Source: SZUA-254 sp035292425
Lineage (GTDB): Bacteria > Bacteroidota > Ignavibacteria > UBA10030 > SZUA-254
Length of the DNA: 14,126 nt
Assembly: GCA_035292425.1 (NCBI GenBank)
Contig: DATDQD010000216.1
Coordinates: 1 to 14,126 of the forward strand
Reading direction: 5' to 3'
This document shows positions 6,649 through 13,838 of the stretch, in pieces. A model generated the notes under the pieces. The model made no database searches, was not told where the DNA came from, and worked only from the letters and a program-made list of their open reading frames with translations. How positions within the stretch are numbered: the first letter of the stretch is position 1; each line of letters begins with the position of its first letter. The translations under genes were made by a program, and so were the position numbers.

Positions 6649-8130
6649 TCAGGTATCGATCTGCGCTCTCTGGAGCTTGCCGCTGTAGTCCACGTAGACG
6701 GTCTTCCATTCGGAGAAGAACTCGAACACCGTCCAGCCCCCTTCGCGGTGGCCGTTGCCTGTTTGTTTTACACCGCCGAACGGCATGTGCGCTTCGGCGC
6801 CGATGGTCGGGCCGTTAATATATGTAATGCCCGCCTTGATGTCCCGTATCGCCTGGAACGCCTTGTTGACGTCCCTCGTGTAGACCGAGCTCGAGAGGCC
6901 GTAGATGGTGTCGTTCAGGACCGAAATTCCCTCTTCCATCGAACGGATCTTAATGACAGACAGCACCGGCCCGAAGATCTCCTCTTTGGCGATGCGCATC
7001 GAGGGCTTGACGTCGGTGAAGATGGTCGGCTCGTAGAACCAGCCCTTGGAGAGTGCGCCGCCGGTCGCGACCGTTCCGCCGCAGACCGGTTTGGCGCCTT
7101 CCCTGTTGCCGATCTCCACGTATTCCTGCACGATGTTTCTCTGAGCCTCGTTCACGCACGGCCCCACCTGGGTCTCCGGGTCGAGCCCGTCGCCGAGGCG
7201 CAGGTTCTTCACGCGCTGCACCAGCCCGCTCATGAACTTGTCGTGGATCCTGTCGTGCAGCAGCAGCCGGCTGGTGGCGGTACAGCGCTGTCCGGTGGTG
7301 CCGAACGCGCCCCAGAGTACGCCGTCGATCGCCAGAGCGATATCGGCGTCGTCCATCACGATCTGGGCGTTCTTTCCGCCGAGCTCCAGCGACACCCGCT
7401 TCAGTGTTCTGCTCGCCATCTCGGAAATTTTCTTGCCGACCGCCGTCGAGCCGGTGAAGCTCACCAGGTCCACATCGTCGTGACCCACGATGGCGTTGCC
7501 CACCTCTCCGCCGCCGCCGTGAACGATGTTCACCACGCCTGCGGGCACGCCCGCTTCCATCAGGATTTCAACGAGCAGCGTCGCCGTGGCGGGCGTATCG
7601 GACGCCGGCTTGAACACCACCGTATTGCCGCAAAGCAATGCCGGGAAGATCTTCCAGGTGGGGATGGCCATCGGGAAGTTCCAGGGGGTGACGATACCCG
7701 CCACGCCGATCGGGACGCGCAGGGCCATGTTGAACTTGTTCGGAAGTTCCGAGGGAACGGTGTGCCCGAAGAGCCGGCGTCCCTCGGAGGCCGCGTAGTA
7801 GGCAGTGTCGATGCCTTCCTGCGTGTCGCCGCGGGTTTCGGTGAGGACCTTCCCCATCTCGCGGGTCATCAAGATCGAAATTTCTTCTTTGCGGCGCACC
7901 ATGATGTCGCCGACCGTCTTCAGAATATCGCCCCGCTTCGGCGCCGGCATCAGCCGCCACGCGTCGAACGCCTTCCGGGCGGCCTTCACCGCCTCCTCGA
8001 CGTCCTCCTTCCCCGACTTGGGGAACGTGCCGACCAGCTCGTCCCAGTTGGCGGGATTGCGGTTCTCGAACGTCCTTCCCGACTTTGCGTCGACCCACCT
8101 CCCGTTGATGAAGTTCTGGAATTTTTTCAT
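6649..8130 (-). CDS. NAD(P)-dependent aldehyde dehydrogenase
   Basis: A 493-residue aldehyde dehydrogenase superfamily enzyme of normal length, oxidising an aldehyde to a carboxylic acid in the cytoplasm. All key residues are visible: TPWNF with Asn151 (oxyanion hole), VVFKPAS with Lys174 (cofactor binding), FTGST at 225-229 (Rossmann glycine turn), LELGGKN with general base Glu249, GQRCTA with nucleophile Cys283, and EEIFGPV in the C-terminal half. The C-terminal portion (PFGGVKQTGNGHREGG, then EWKTVYVDYSGKL) recalls the branch close to ALDH7/alpha-aminoadipic or ketoglutarate semialdehyde dehydrogenases, but substrate cannot be read from sequence. It stands alone, convergent to the signalling operon and divergent from the antitoxin gene, so context gives no pathway. 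The ATG at 8130 has no strong ribosome binding site but matches the usual N-terminus 'KKFQNFINGRWVDA'. Confidence 0.96.
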   Translation of the reverse strand: MKKFQNFINGRWVDAKSGRTFENRNPANWDELVGTFPKSGKEDVEEAVKAARKAFDAWRLMPAPKRGDILKTVGDIMVRRKEEISILMTREMGKVLTETRGDTQEGIDTAYYAASEGRRLFGHTVPSELPNKFNMALRVPIGVAGIVTPWNFPMAIPTWKIFPALLCGNTVVFKPASDTPATATLLVEILMEAGVPAGVVNIVHGGGGEVGNAIVGHDDVDLVSFTGSTAVGKKISEMASRTLKRVSLELGGKNAQIVMDDADIALAIDGVLWGAFGTTGQRCTATSRLLLHDRIHDKFMSGLVQRVKNLRLGDGLDPETQVGPCVNEAQRNIVQEYVEIGNREGAKPVCGGTVATGGALSKGWFYEPTIFTDVKPSMRIAKEEIFGPVLSVIKIRSMEEGISVLNDTIYGLSSSVYTRDVNKAFQAIRDIKAGITYINGPTIGAEAHMPFGGVKQTGNGHREGGWTVFEFFSEWKTVYVDYSGKLQRAQIDT

Positions 8131-8160
8131 AGTCGTTCTGGAATTGGTGTGATAGCCCCA

Positions 8161-8189
8161 TTGACAATACTCTCATAAACGAGTATATT
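8161..8189 (+). promoter_or_regulatory. sigma-70-type promoter of the toxin-antitoxin remnant
   Basis: TTGACA (8161-8166) is a perfect -35 consensus; TATATT (8184-8189), exactly 17 bases downstream, is a near-consensus -10. Transcription would begin near 8196, giving a short leader before the antitoxin ATG at 8214. The local sequence is clearly more A+T rich than the surrounding genome. Confidence 0.65.
8167..8186. promoter_or_regulatory. inverted repeat overlapping the promoter, candidate antitoxin operator
   Basis: ATACTC (8167-8172) and GAGTAT (8181-8186) are perfect inverted arms separated by eight bases. They fill the spacer between -35 and -10 and cover most of the -10. YefM/Phd antitoxins repress their own promoter by binding such palindromes, so this is a plausible autoregulatory operator. 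The site also lies about 40-55 bases upstream of the divergent aldehyde dehydrogenase ATG and could influence that gene. Confidence 0.5.
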
Positions 8190-8213
8190 ATCAACACGGA
8201 GAAAAATTAAATT

Positions 8214-8516
8214 ATGCGAACGGTTACTGCAACAAAAGCCAACATCTCGAAACTTTTAGTCGAATCCCAAAAACCCCATAAACCGATTCGGATCAAGGGG
8301 AAAGAGTTTTCGAGCGTATTAATATCATATGACGATTGGCGATCTATCCAGGAAACTCTGCATCTTCTGTCGATTCCGAAAATGCGCGAATCCATCAGGC
8401 GTGGGCTAGAGACCCCCGTGGAGAAGTGCTCTCGGGTGCTTTCCTGGACAAATGGACACTCGTCTGCACCAAAAAGGCACAAAAAGATGCCAAGAAACTC
8501 AGTTCGTCAGGCCTGA
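8214..8516 (+). CDS. YefM/Phd-type antitoxin of a type II toxin-antitoxin module
   Basis: A 100-residue protein resembling YefM-family antitoxins: RTVTATKA at the N-terminus (DNA-binding Phd/YefM fold), VLISYDDWRSIQETLHLLSI in the middle (residues 35-54), and PKMRESIRRGLETPVEKCS (55-73) leading into the toxin-neutralising tail. Compared with remembered family members, about two residues seem to be missing after ATKA (NISKLL where RxNLYKLI is usual), possibly a small in-frame deletion. The frame continues for about 25 residues past the usual end (LSW) across the toxin reading frame; such tails are seen in related modules where the toxin start overlaps. It has its own good promoter and palindrome upstream. 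As the following toxin is broken, the antitoxin may be an orphan: possibly still a DNA-binding repressor, or able to neutralise related toxins elsewhere. That is inference. Confidence 0.82.
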   Translation: MRTVTATKANISKLLVESQKPHKPIRIKGKEFSSVLISYDDWRSIQETLHLLSIPKMRESIRRGLETPVEKCSRVLSWTNGHSSAPKRHKKMPRNSVRQA

Positions 8517-8581
8517 AATCCCGGGCTGAAACTCTTCTCAGGATCCTCGAGCAAAACCCTTTCCAAACCCCCCCGCCTTAT
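8444..8581 (+). pseudogene. truncated RelE/YoeB-type toxin remnant
   Basis: In the frame +2 relative to the antitoxin, 8444-8581 encodes DKWTLVCTKKAQKDAKKL... and NPFQTPPPY, the first ~46 residues of a RelE/ParE-superfamily mRNA-interferase toxin of about 85-90 residues that typically follows this antitoxin. The expected ATG (MDKWTLV) is CTG here at 8444. After PPPY the family sequence (KLVGDLxGxYSRRIN and the C-terminal catalytic part) is missing; an unrelated 19-residue tail runs to a stop at 8639-8641, overlapping the 3' end of purB on the other strand. No displaced remainder of the toxin was seen downstream. Lacking its start codon and its C-terminal half, it is almost surely non-functional. 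Confidence 0.78.
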
Positions 8582-8613
8582 CCTCGCACCAACTTTTCCG
8601 CAAAGATCACACC

Positions 8614-9906
8614 TCAAATCCCCACCCTCTTGAAAATATAATCTACATTCGCCAGCGCCTTCTTCGCGTCGAACGCGGCGTCGAGCTCTTTCTTTGAGAG
8701 CAGTTTTTTCACTTTCGGGTCGGCGGAGATGAGCGACTTGAAGGGCTTCTTCGTCCTCCAGGTCTCCATCGCATGCTTCTGGACGATGGCGTAGGCGTCC
8801 TCCCTCTTCATCCCCTTGCCGGTCAGCGCCAGGAGCATCGCCTGCGAATGCACCAGCCCGTGCGTCAGCTCGATGTTCTTCGTCATGTTTTCGGGATAGA
8901 CGAGGAGCTGGTCGATGATTTTCGTGAATGTGGTCAGCATGTAATCCAGCAGAATGCAGCTGTCGGGTATGATGATGCGCTCCACCGACGAATGGGTAAT
9001 GTCCCGCTCATGCCAGAGGGCGACGTTCTCCATCGCGGCAAGCGCGTTCCCGCGGAGGATACGCGAGAGTCCCGCGATCCGTTCGCACGTGATCGGGTTG
9101 CGCTTGTGCGGCATCGCGGATGAGCCCTTCTGGCCCTTCGAAAAATACTCTTCGGCCTCCAGGACCTCTGTCTTCTGCAAAAGCCTGATTTCCGTCGCAA
9201 ATTTCTCGAGCGAACTCCCGATGACGGCCAGTGTGGTCATGAACTCCGCGTGCCGGTCGCGCTGTAAAATCTGGCTGGAGATGGAAGCCGCCCTGAGTCC
9301 GAGCTTCTCGCAAACGTACCGCTCCACCGACGGGTCGATATGCTCGTACGTCCCGACCGCGCCCGATATCTGCCCCGCGGAGATCGTCTCGAGGGCGTGT
9401 CCGAGGCGGACGATGTTGCGGCGGGTCTCGTCGTACCATAACGCAAACTTGAGCCCGAACGTGGTCGGCTCGGCGTGGATGCCGTGCGTCCGGCCGATCA
9501 TCACGGTCTTCTTGAACTCCTTCGCCCGGCGCTTCAAGACCGCGGCGAGCGCCGCCAGATCCTTCAGGAGCAGCTCCGCCGACTGCTTCATCTGAATCGC
9601 CAGGCCGGTGTCGAGCACGTCCGACGACGTCATCCCCAGATGAATAAACCGCGACTCGGGGCCGACATATTCCCCCACATTGGTCAGAAATGCGATCACG
9701 TCGTGCTTCGTTTCGCGCTCGATCTCCTCAACCCGCGCCGGGTCGAATTTCGCCTTCTTCCGGATGACCTTTACGGCCTCCGGAGGGACGATGCCGAGCT
9801 TCGATTGCGCCTCTGCGGCCAGAATCTCGATGTCGAGCCAGGCCTGAAACTTCGCGCGTTCCGACCAGAGGTCGCCCATCTCCTTGCGGGTATATCGCTG
9901 AATCAT
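8614..9906 (-). CDS. purB: adenylosuccinate lyase
   Basis: A 430-residue fumarase/aspartase-superfamily enzyme, full length. It cleaves SAICAR to AICAR plus fumarate in purine synthesis and adenylosuccinate to AMP plus fumarate. Visible motifs are TSSDVLDT (residues 93-100), GRTHGIHAEPTTFG with His141, and the signature KGQKGSSAMPHKRNPI (257-272) holding the catalytic flexible-loop serines 262-263. MIQRYTRKEMGDLW is the standard N-terminus, so the start is the ATG at 9906, which overlaps the htrA stop (ATGA). The open frame continues upstream to 10521, but that is only out-of-frame htrA sequence. The overlap suggests translational coupling to htrA. The 3' end abuts the broken toxin remnant on the opposite strand. 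Confidence 0.98.
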   Translation of the reverse strand: MIQRYTRKEMGDLWSERAKFQAWLDIEILAAEAQSKLGIVPPEAVKVIRKKAKFDPARVEEIERETKHDVIAFLTNVGEYVGPESRFIHLGMTSSDVLDTGLAIQMKQSAELLLKDLAALAAVLKRRAKEFKKTVMIGRTHGIHAEPTTFGLKFALWYDETRRNIVRLGHALETISAGQISGAVGTYEHIDPSVERYVCEKLGLRAASISSQILQRDRHAEFMTTLAVIGSSLEKFATEIRLLQKTEVLEAEEYFSKGQKGSSAMPHKRNPITCERIAGLSRILRGNALAAMENVALWHERDITHSSVERIIIPDSCILLDYMLTTFTKIIDQLLVYPENMTKNIELTHGLVHSQAMLLALTGKGMKREDAYAIVQKHAMETWRTKKPFKSLISADPKVKKLLSKKELDAAFDAKKALANVDYIFKRVGI

Positions 9907-11138
9907 TCGGACCGCCTTTCCAGCTGGAGCGAGACGTTCATCATTTTCTTCTCGCGCAGGATTTTCAATTTCAGCACGTCGCCGGCCCTCTTTTCGGAGA
10001 GGATCGCGATCAGCGTCTCTTCGTCTTTCACCGGCTCGTCGTTCGTCTCGAGAATAATGTCGCCCGGTTTGAGTTTCGCCGCGGCTCCGGGACTCCCCGC
10101 CTGCACCTCGCTGATGATGACTCCCTCGGCCTTCGCGAGGTCGAAGTAGCGCGCCACGCGCGCGTCCACCGTCTGCACCTTCAGGCCGGTCCAGAAGTTG
10201 CGCTCGATCTTCCCCTTGACGCGGAGCTCCTCGACGACCTTCTTCACCTTGTTGATCGGGATCGCGAACCCGAGGCCGATGCTCCCCTGGTTCGGCGTAA
10301 AGATGACGGCGTTCACGCCGATCACCTCGCCCAGGGTGTTCACGAGCGGCCCGCCGCTGTTCCCCGAATTGATCGACGCGTCGGTCTGGATCATGTTCCG
10401 GTAGTACCGGTCGCCGCCCGCCTGGAGGTTCATGCCGGTGGCGCTCACCACCCCGACGGTGACGGTCGGCTTGTCGCTGATCTCGAAGAGCCCGAAGGGG
10501 TTGCCGAGGGCGATCACCCACTCGCCGATGAGGACGTCGTCGGAATTGCCGAGCGGGATAAAGGGAAAATTCTGACCTTCGATTTTCAACAGCGAAATGT
10601 CGGAGAGGAGATCGGTCCCCACCAGCTCTGCGCTGTACTTCTCCTTGTCGGTGAGCATGACGGTGATGGTCCTGGCGTTGCCGGCGACGTGGTCGTTGGT
10701 GAGAATGTAGCCGTCGGGCGAGATGATGAACCCCGACCCGAGTCCCTTCACTTCCTGCCTGTAGGTCCGGTTCCCGCCGAAGAACTGGCTAAAAAATGGA
10801 TCGTCGCCCCAGGGGGTCCACGCCCGGTACTCGCGGACCTCGGTGACGTTGATGCCGACGACCGCCGGGCTGGCGCCGGCCACCACACTGGTAATGGCGT
10901 TCGAGCGTTGTGAGTATAATTGATTCGAGAGGGAATCCCGCACGGCGCCGCCGGCCCGGCCGTCCTGGTAGACCGTCGGGGACCAGACCGGTTCCGCGCC
11001 GGAATCCTGTTGCGTCCCTCCGCCGGCGTCGCCGGCCGCGGGGCCTGCGGCGGCATCAGCACCGTAATAGCGCGACGCCATCCAGAACCCGGACCCGATC
11101 GCCGCGAGGAACAACAGCATCCATCCAAGAAATTTCAT
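9903..11138 (-). CDS. htrA: membrane-anchored HtrA/Deg-type serine protease with one PDZ domain
   Basis: A 411-residue periplasmic quality-control protease/chaperone of the HtrA (DegP/DegQ/DegS) family. Residues 1-23 form a signal anchor or uncleaved signal (MKFLGWMLLFLAAIGSGFWM), followed by an Ala/Gly-rich linker to about 50. The trypsin-like domain spans about 80-310 with the full triad: His150 (ILTNDHVAGN), Asp180 (LLSDISLLKI) and Ser261 (SINSGNSGGPLV). One PDZ domain follows at about 318-405 (GVIISEVQAGSPGAAAKLKPGD); DegP has two. The start could also be the ATG at 11150 (four residues longer) or a GTG at 11213, but the latter lies inside a hairpin and adds a non-family polar extension. 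The gene lies 107 bases after the transketolase C-subunit gene and overlaps purB by four bases. Confidence 0.94.
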   Translation of the reverse strand: MKFLGWMLLFLAAIGSGFWMASRYYGADAAAGPAAGDAGGGTQQDSGAEPVWSPTVYQDGRAGGAVRDSLSNQLYSQRSNAITSVVAGASPAVVGINVTEVREYRAWTPWGDDPFFSQFFGGNRTYRQEVKGLGSGFIISPDGYILTNDHVAGNARTITVMLTDKEKYSAELVGTDLLSDISLLKIEGQNFPFIPLGNSDDVLIGEWVIALGNPFGLFEISDKPTVTVGVVSATGMNLQAGGDRYYRNMIQTDASINSGNSGGPLVNTLGEVIGVNAVIFTPNQGSIGLGFAIPINKVKKVVEELRVKGKIERNFWTGLKVQTVDARVARYFDLAKAEGVIISEVQAGSPGAAAKLKPGDIILETNDEPVKDEETLIAILSEKRAGDVLKLKILREKKMMNVSLQLERRSE

Positions 11139-11206
11139 TGCCTTACCCATCCTTTCCGCGCGGGCCCCCGATGCCTGCCGCGCGTTTCCGCCCGCCCGTT
11201 CGATTC

Positions 11207-11228
11207 CGCACACTCAAGCGAGTGTGCG
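11207..11228. other. perfect 9-bp hairpin between tkt-C and htrA
   Basis: CGCACACTC (11207-11215) and GAGTGTGCG (11220-11228) are perfect inverted arms around a four-base loop, in the 107-base gap between the transketolase C-subunit stop and the htrA ATG. No T-run follows on the minus strand, so it is not a classical terminator. It may be an RNA-stabilising or attenuating element within the operon, or a regulator binding site. Confidence 0.5.
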
Positions 11229-11245
11229 CGTGCCGGGCCGCTGGA

Positions 11246-12202
11246 TTATTTTTTCCTCCGGAGCACTTTCCTCACCGCCCGGACGATGTCGTCCTTCGCG
11301 ATGCCGTACTTCTTCATCAGCTCCGCCCCGCCGCCCGATTCGCCGAACGTGTCATTCACCGCGACGAACTCCATCGGCGTGGGGAGCGTCTCGGCCAGCA
11401 CCTCGGCCACCGCTCCGCCCAACCCTCCGTGCCTCTGGTGGTCTTCGGCGGTCACGATGGCGCCCGTCTCCTTCGCGGCCTTCACGATCGCGTCGCGGTC
11501 GATCGGCTTGATCGTGTGCATGTTCACCAGCCGGACGCTGATACCGTCCTTCGAGAGCTCCTCCTCGGCGAGGATCGCTTCCCACACCTGGAGCCCGCAG
11601 GCGATCACGGTCACGTCATTTCCCTGGATAAGCGTATTCGCCTTCCCGAAAATCATCGGGGTCGATTCGTCGGTGAAGACCGGCGTGTTGTCCCTGAAGA
11701 ACCGGATGTATATGGGATGGTTCCAGGTCAACGTCGCGCGGATCATTTTACGGGTTTCGAGGTAATCGCACGGGGTCGCCACGGTCATGTGCGGGAGCGT
11801 CGTCATCGTGGCGATGTCCTCGAGCGACTGGTGCGTGGCGCCGTCGGGGCCCACGGTGATGCCGCAGTGGGATGCACAGATCTTTACCGGGACTCTGCTG
11901 TAGGCGATCGACTGGCGTACCTGATCGAACGGCCGGCCGGTCGCAAACTCGCCGTACGTCGACGCGAACGGTATTTTCCCTGCGACCGCGAGCCCCGCGG
12001 CGGTGCACATCATGTCCTGCTCCGCCACTCCCACGCTGATAAACCGGTCGGGGAATTCCTTTGCAAAAAGATCGGTGCGGACCGATCCCGTCACGTCCCC
12101 GCCCACCACCACCACGTCGGGGTTTTCCTTCCCCAGCTCGACGAGCATTTCACCGAACCCGAGGCGCGTGGCCTTCAGTTCGCGTGAATGTAATTTCGTC
12201 AT
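11246..12202 (-). CDS. transketolase, C-terminal subunit
   Basis: A 318-residue protein corresponding to the pyrimidine-binding and C-terminal domains of transketolase (pentose phosphate/Calvin-type two-carbon transfer, thiamine diphosphate dependent). Residues about 8-170 form the PYR domain: VVVGGDVTGS, then ISVGVAEQDM with the cofactor-activating Glu61, ASTYGEFATGR, and a conserved CGITVGPDGATHQSLEDI loop (113-130). Residues about 190-310 form the transketolase C domain (DVTVIACGLQVWEAI, VRLVNMHTIKPID, AEDHQRHGGLGGAVAEVL). It works only with the N-terminal subunit encoded immediately upstream, with which it shares an ATGA overlap. The open frame extends to 12490, but that portion overlaps the N-subunit gene out of frame; MTKLHSRELKATR is the typical start. 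Confidence 0.96.
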   Translation of the reverse strand: MTKLHSRELKATRLGFGEMLVELGKENPDVVVVGGDVTGSVRTDLFAKEFPDRFISVGVAEQDMMCTAAGLAVAGKIPFASTYGEFATGRPFDQVRQSIAYSRVPVKICASHCGITVGPDGATHQSLEDIATMTTLPHMTVATPCDYLETRKMIRATLTWNHPIYIRFFRDNTPVFTDESTPMIFGKANTLIQGNDVTVIACGLQVWEAILAEEELSKDGISVRLVNMHTIKPIDRDAIVKAAKETGAIVTAEDHQRHGGLGGAVAEVLAETLPTPMEFVAVNDTFGESGGGAELMKKYGIAKDDIVRAVRKVLRRKK

Positions 12203-13101
12203 GATCGCACCCCCGCTTCCACGGGAGCTTTCTCCCATTCGAACTCGACGAAATCCCCGTATTTGGTCGGCGCCAGTTCGCTCAGCGCCTGCTTCGCCTG
12301 TTCTTCGTTCGGGGGATTGCCGTGCCACTTGTAGTTGTCTTCCATGAACGACACGCCCTTGCCCATGAACGTCTTCGCGATGATCACGGTCGGCTTGGCC
12401 CTGAGCGCCTTTGCCTGCTCCACCGTCGAAATAAATTGTCCGATGTCGTTCCCGTCGCACTCCAGCACGTGCCACCCGAATGACGCCCACTTCTCGGGGA
12501 GCGGTTCGAGTTCCATCACCTTGTCGGTACGGTTGTCGATCTGGCAGTAGTTCCTGTCCACGATGCCGATGAGGTTGTCCACCCTGTGGTGGGCCGCGGT
12601 CATCGCGGCTTCCCAGATCTGGCCTTCGTCAAGCTCGCCGTCGCCCATCAGGCAGAACACCCTGTTCGGCTTCTTATCGAGGCGCAGTCCGATCGCGCAT
12701 CCGACGGCGATCGAGAGGCCCTGTCCGAGCGCGCCCGAGGCGATCTCGACCCCCGGCACGCCGTGCGTGTACGCCGGCGCGGGATGCCCCTGCAGTCGGC
12801 CGTTGATTTTTCTCAGGGTCTTCAGCTCGTCGATCGGGATGTATCCCCTGCGCGCGAGCGTCGCGTACCAGACCGGGCAGAGGTGCCCGGCCGAAAGGAA
12901 GAAGTAATCCCGCTCCGGCATGGCCGGCCGTTTGGGGTCGATCTTCAGAATGTGGAAATAAAGACTCGTGAAAACATCGGCAAGGCCCAGCGGCCCCCCC
13001 GAGTGTCCCGATTTGGAGATGAGAAGCATCTTCATCAGGTCCCTGCGGATCTGACGGGCCATCTCGGAGAGTTCCAGGATAGTATCGAGGTCGGGTTTCA
13101 T
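12199..13101 (-). CDS. transketolase, N-terminal subunit
   Basis: A 300-residue thiamine-diphosphate-binding (PP domain) half of a split transketolase. GHSGGPLGLADV (32-43) opens the conserved core; His73 in LSAGH and the segment GRLQGHPAPAYTHGVPGVE (101-119) belong to the substrate/cofactor channel; GALGQGLSIAVG (123-134) follows; GDGELDEGQ.WEA (153-165) through DNLIGIVDRNYCQID (175-189) is the TPP/Mg-binding motif; KTFMGKGVSFME lies near 244-255. It pairs with the C-subunit encoded next with a four-base overlap, ensuring balanced synthesis. Two-gene transketolases occur in archaea and many bacteria. The start at 13101 is seven bases after the plsY stop; no strong ribosome binding site is visible, so coupling to plsY translation is likely. 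Confidence 0.96.
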   Translation of the reverse strand: MKPDLDTILELSEMARQIRRDLMKMLLISKSGHSGGPLGLADVFTSLYFHILKIDPKRPAMPERDYFFLSAGHLCPVWYATLARRGYIPIDELKTLRKINGRLQGHPAPAYTHGVPGVEIASGALGQGLSIAVGCAIGLRLDKKPNRVFCLMGDGELDEGQIWEAAMTAAHHRVDNLIGIVDRNYCQIDNRTDKVMELEPLPEKWASFGWHVLECDGNDIGQFISTVEQAKALRAKPTVIIAKTFMGKGVSFMEDNYKWHGNPPNEEQAKQALSELAPTKYGDFVEFEWEKAPVEAGVRS

Positions 13102-13108
13102 TGATCAT

Positions 13109-13795
13109 TCATTGATGGGTGACTGATGATTTGAAGAACTGTGATATGACGCTGAAGTGACCGAGTAAAATCAGTATGGCCATGCAGACCGAAAGCAACA
13201 CGATGTCGAGAGGCGCCGCACCCGGGACGAGAGCGATCATCGTGGCTCCGGGGATCACCGCGAGAACGACCGGCATGACGATCGTCGCCGCGATGTTGCC
13301 GGTATGAATGTCCTTCCGTGCCGCATAAACGGTGGCATAGGCCAGCAACCAGGCCGCCGCGATCACCCAGCCGAGCACGAGGCTGACTCCGAGCGTCGTC
13401 GCGAGTCCCCGTCCCCCCTTGAACCCGAGCCACGGGTTGTAATTATGCCCGAGCGTCGCGCCGAGTCCGGCCACTCCCATCGTCCAGAACCCTTCGCCGA
13501 AGATCTCCCGTGCGATGAGAACCGCGGCCACCGCCTTCAGGACATCGATCACCAGCACCGCGATGCCGAGGGCCCGCGAGTTGGTGACCTCGTAGACGTT
13601 CATCGTGCCGACATTGCCCGTGCCCTCGTTCCGGATATCCATCTCTCTCCTCCATTTTAAGAGGAGATACGTGGTCGGGAGGGAACCAACAAAGAAGCCG
13701 AAAATCAGCGCGAAAACGTAAATGAGCAAGCCTGGGACAGGGGGAAAAGTGATCAGTTGTCCGAAAAAAATACGTAAAAATAGAGAAACTTCCAA
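13109..13795 (-). CDS. plsY: acyl-phosphate:glycerol-3-phosphate acyltransferase PlsY
   Basis: An integral inner-membrane enzyme that acylates glycerol-3-phosphate from acyl-phosphate, the first step of phospholipid synthesis. Several hydrophobic helices and three PlsY motifs are visible: GSLPTTYLLLKW (37-48), NEGTGNVGTMNVYE (56-69), and GHNYNPWLGFKGGRGLATTLG (116-136). Differences from the commoner forms are GTGNVGTMN for GSGNxGATN and Arg for Lys in GGKG. The start is uncertain: the annotated TTG at 13795 gives 228 residues, about 20 longer than usual, with extra hydrophobic N-terminal sequence. A second TTG at 13729 (LLIYVFALIFGFFVGSLP) would match family length. Neither has a clear ribosome binding site and no in-frame ATG fits. 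First gene of the minus-strand string leading to the transketolase genes. Confidence 0.92.
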   Translation of the reverse strand: MEVSLFLRIFFGQLITFPPVPGLLIYVFALIFGFFVGSLPTTYLLLKWRREMDIRNEGTGNVGTMNVYEVTNSRALGIAVLVIDVLKAVAAVLIAREIFGEGFWTMGVAGLGATLGHNYNPWLGFKGGRGLATTLGVSLVLGWVIAAAWLLAYATVYAARKDIHTGNIAATIVMPVVLAVIPGATMIALVPGAAPLDIVLLSVCMAILILLGHFSVISQFFKSSVTHQ

Positions 13796-13838
13796 TAAGA
13801 CCGCCGGGGTCGGCGCCGGGGTCGCCGGGCGATCTTCC

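Noticed and set aside
6748..8178. A 476-codon open frame on the plus strand opposite the aldehyde dehydrogenase.
   Set aside because: It is Arg/His/Asp-rich with no recognisable domain and is the GC-driven complement of a clearly real gene.
8336..8443. ATG at 8336 as the start of the toxin frame.
   Set aside because: Residues before DKWTLV are just the antitoxin gene read in another frame; toxin homology starts at 8444.
9907..10521. Open extension of the purB frame by about 205 codons upstream.
   Set aside because: It is low-complexity Arg/Gly-rich sequence out of frame with htrA; the conserved PurB N-terminus begins at 9906.
12203..12490. In-frame extension of the transketolase C-subunit.
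   Set aside because: It is out-of-frame N-subunit coding sequence; the family N-terminus and the ATGA junction place the start at 12202.
13803..13825. Tandem GCCGGGGTCG in the plsY upstream region.
   Set aside because: Only two copies in a GC-rich stretch; not enough to call a regulatory repeat.
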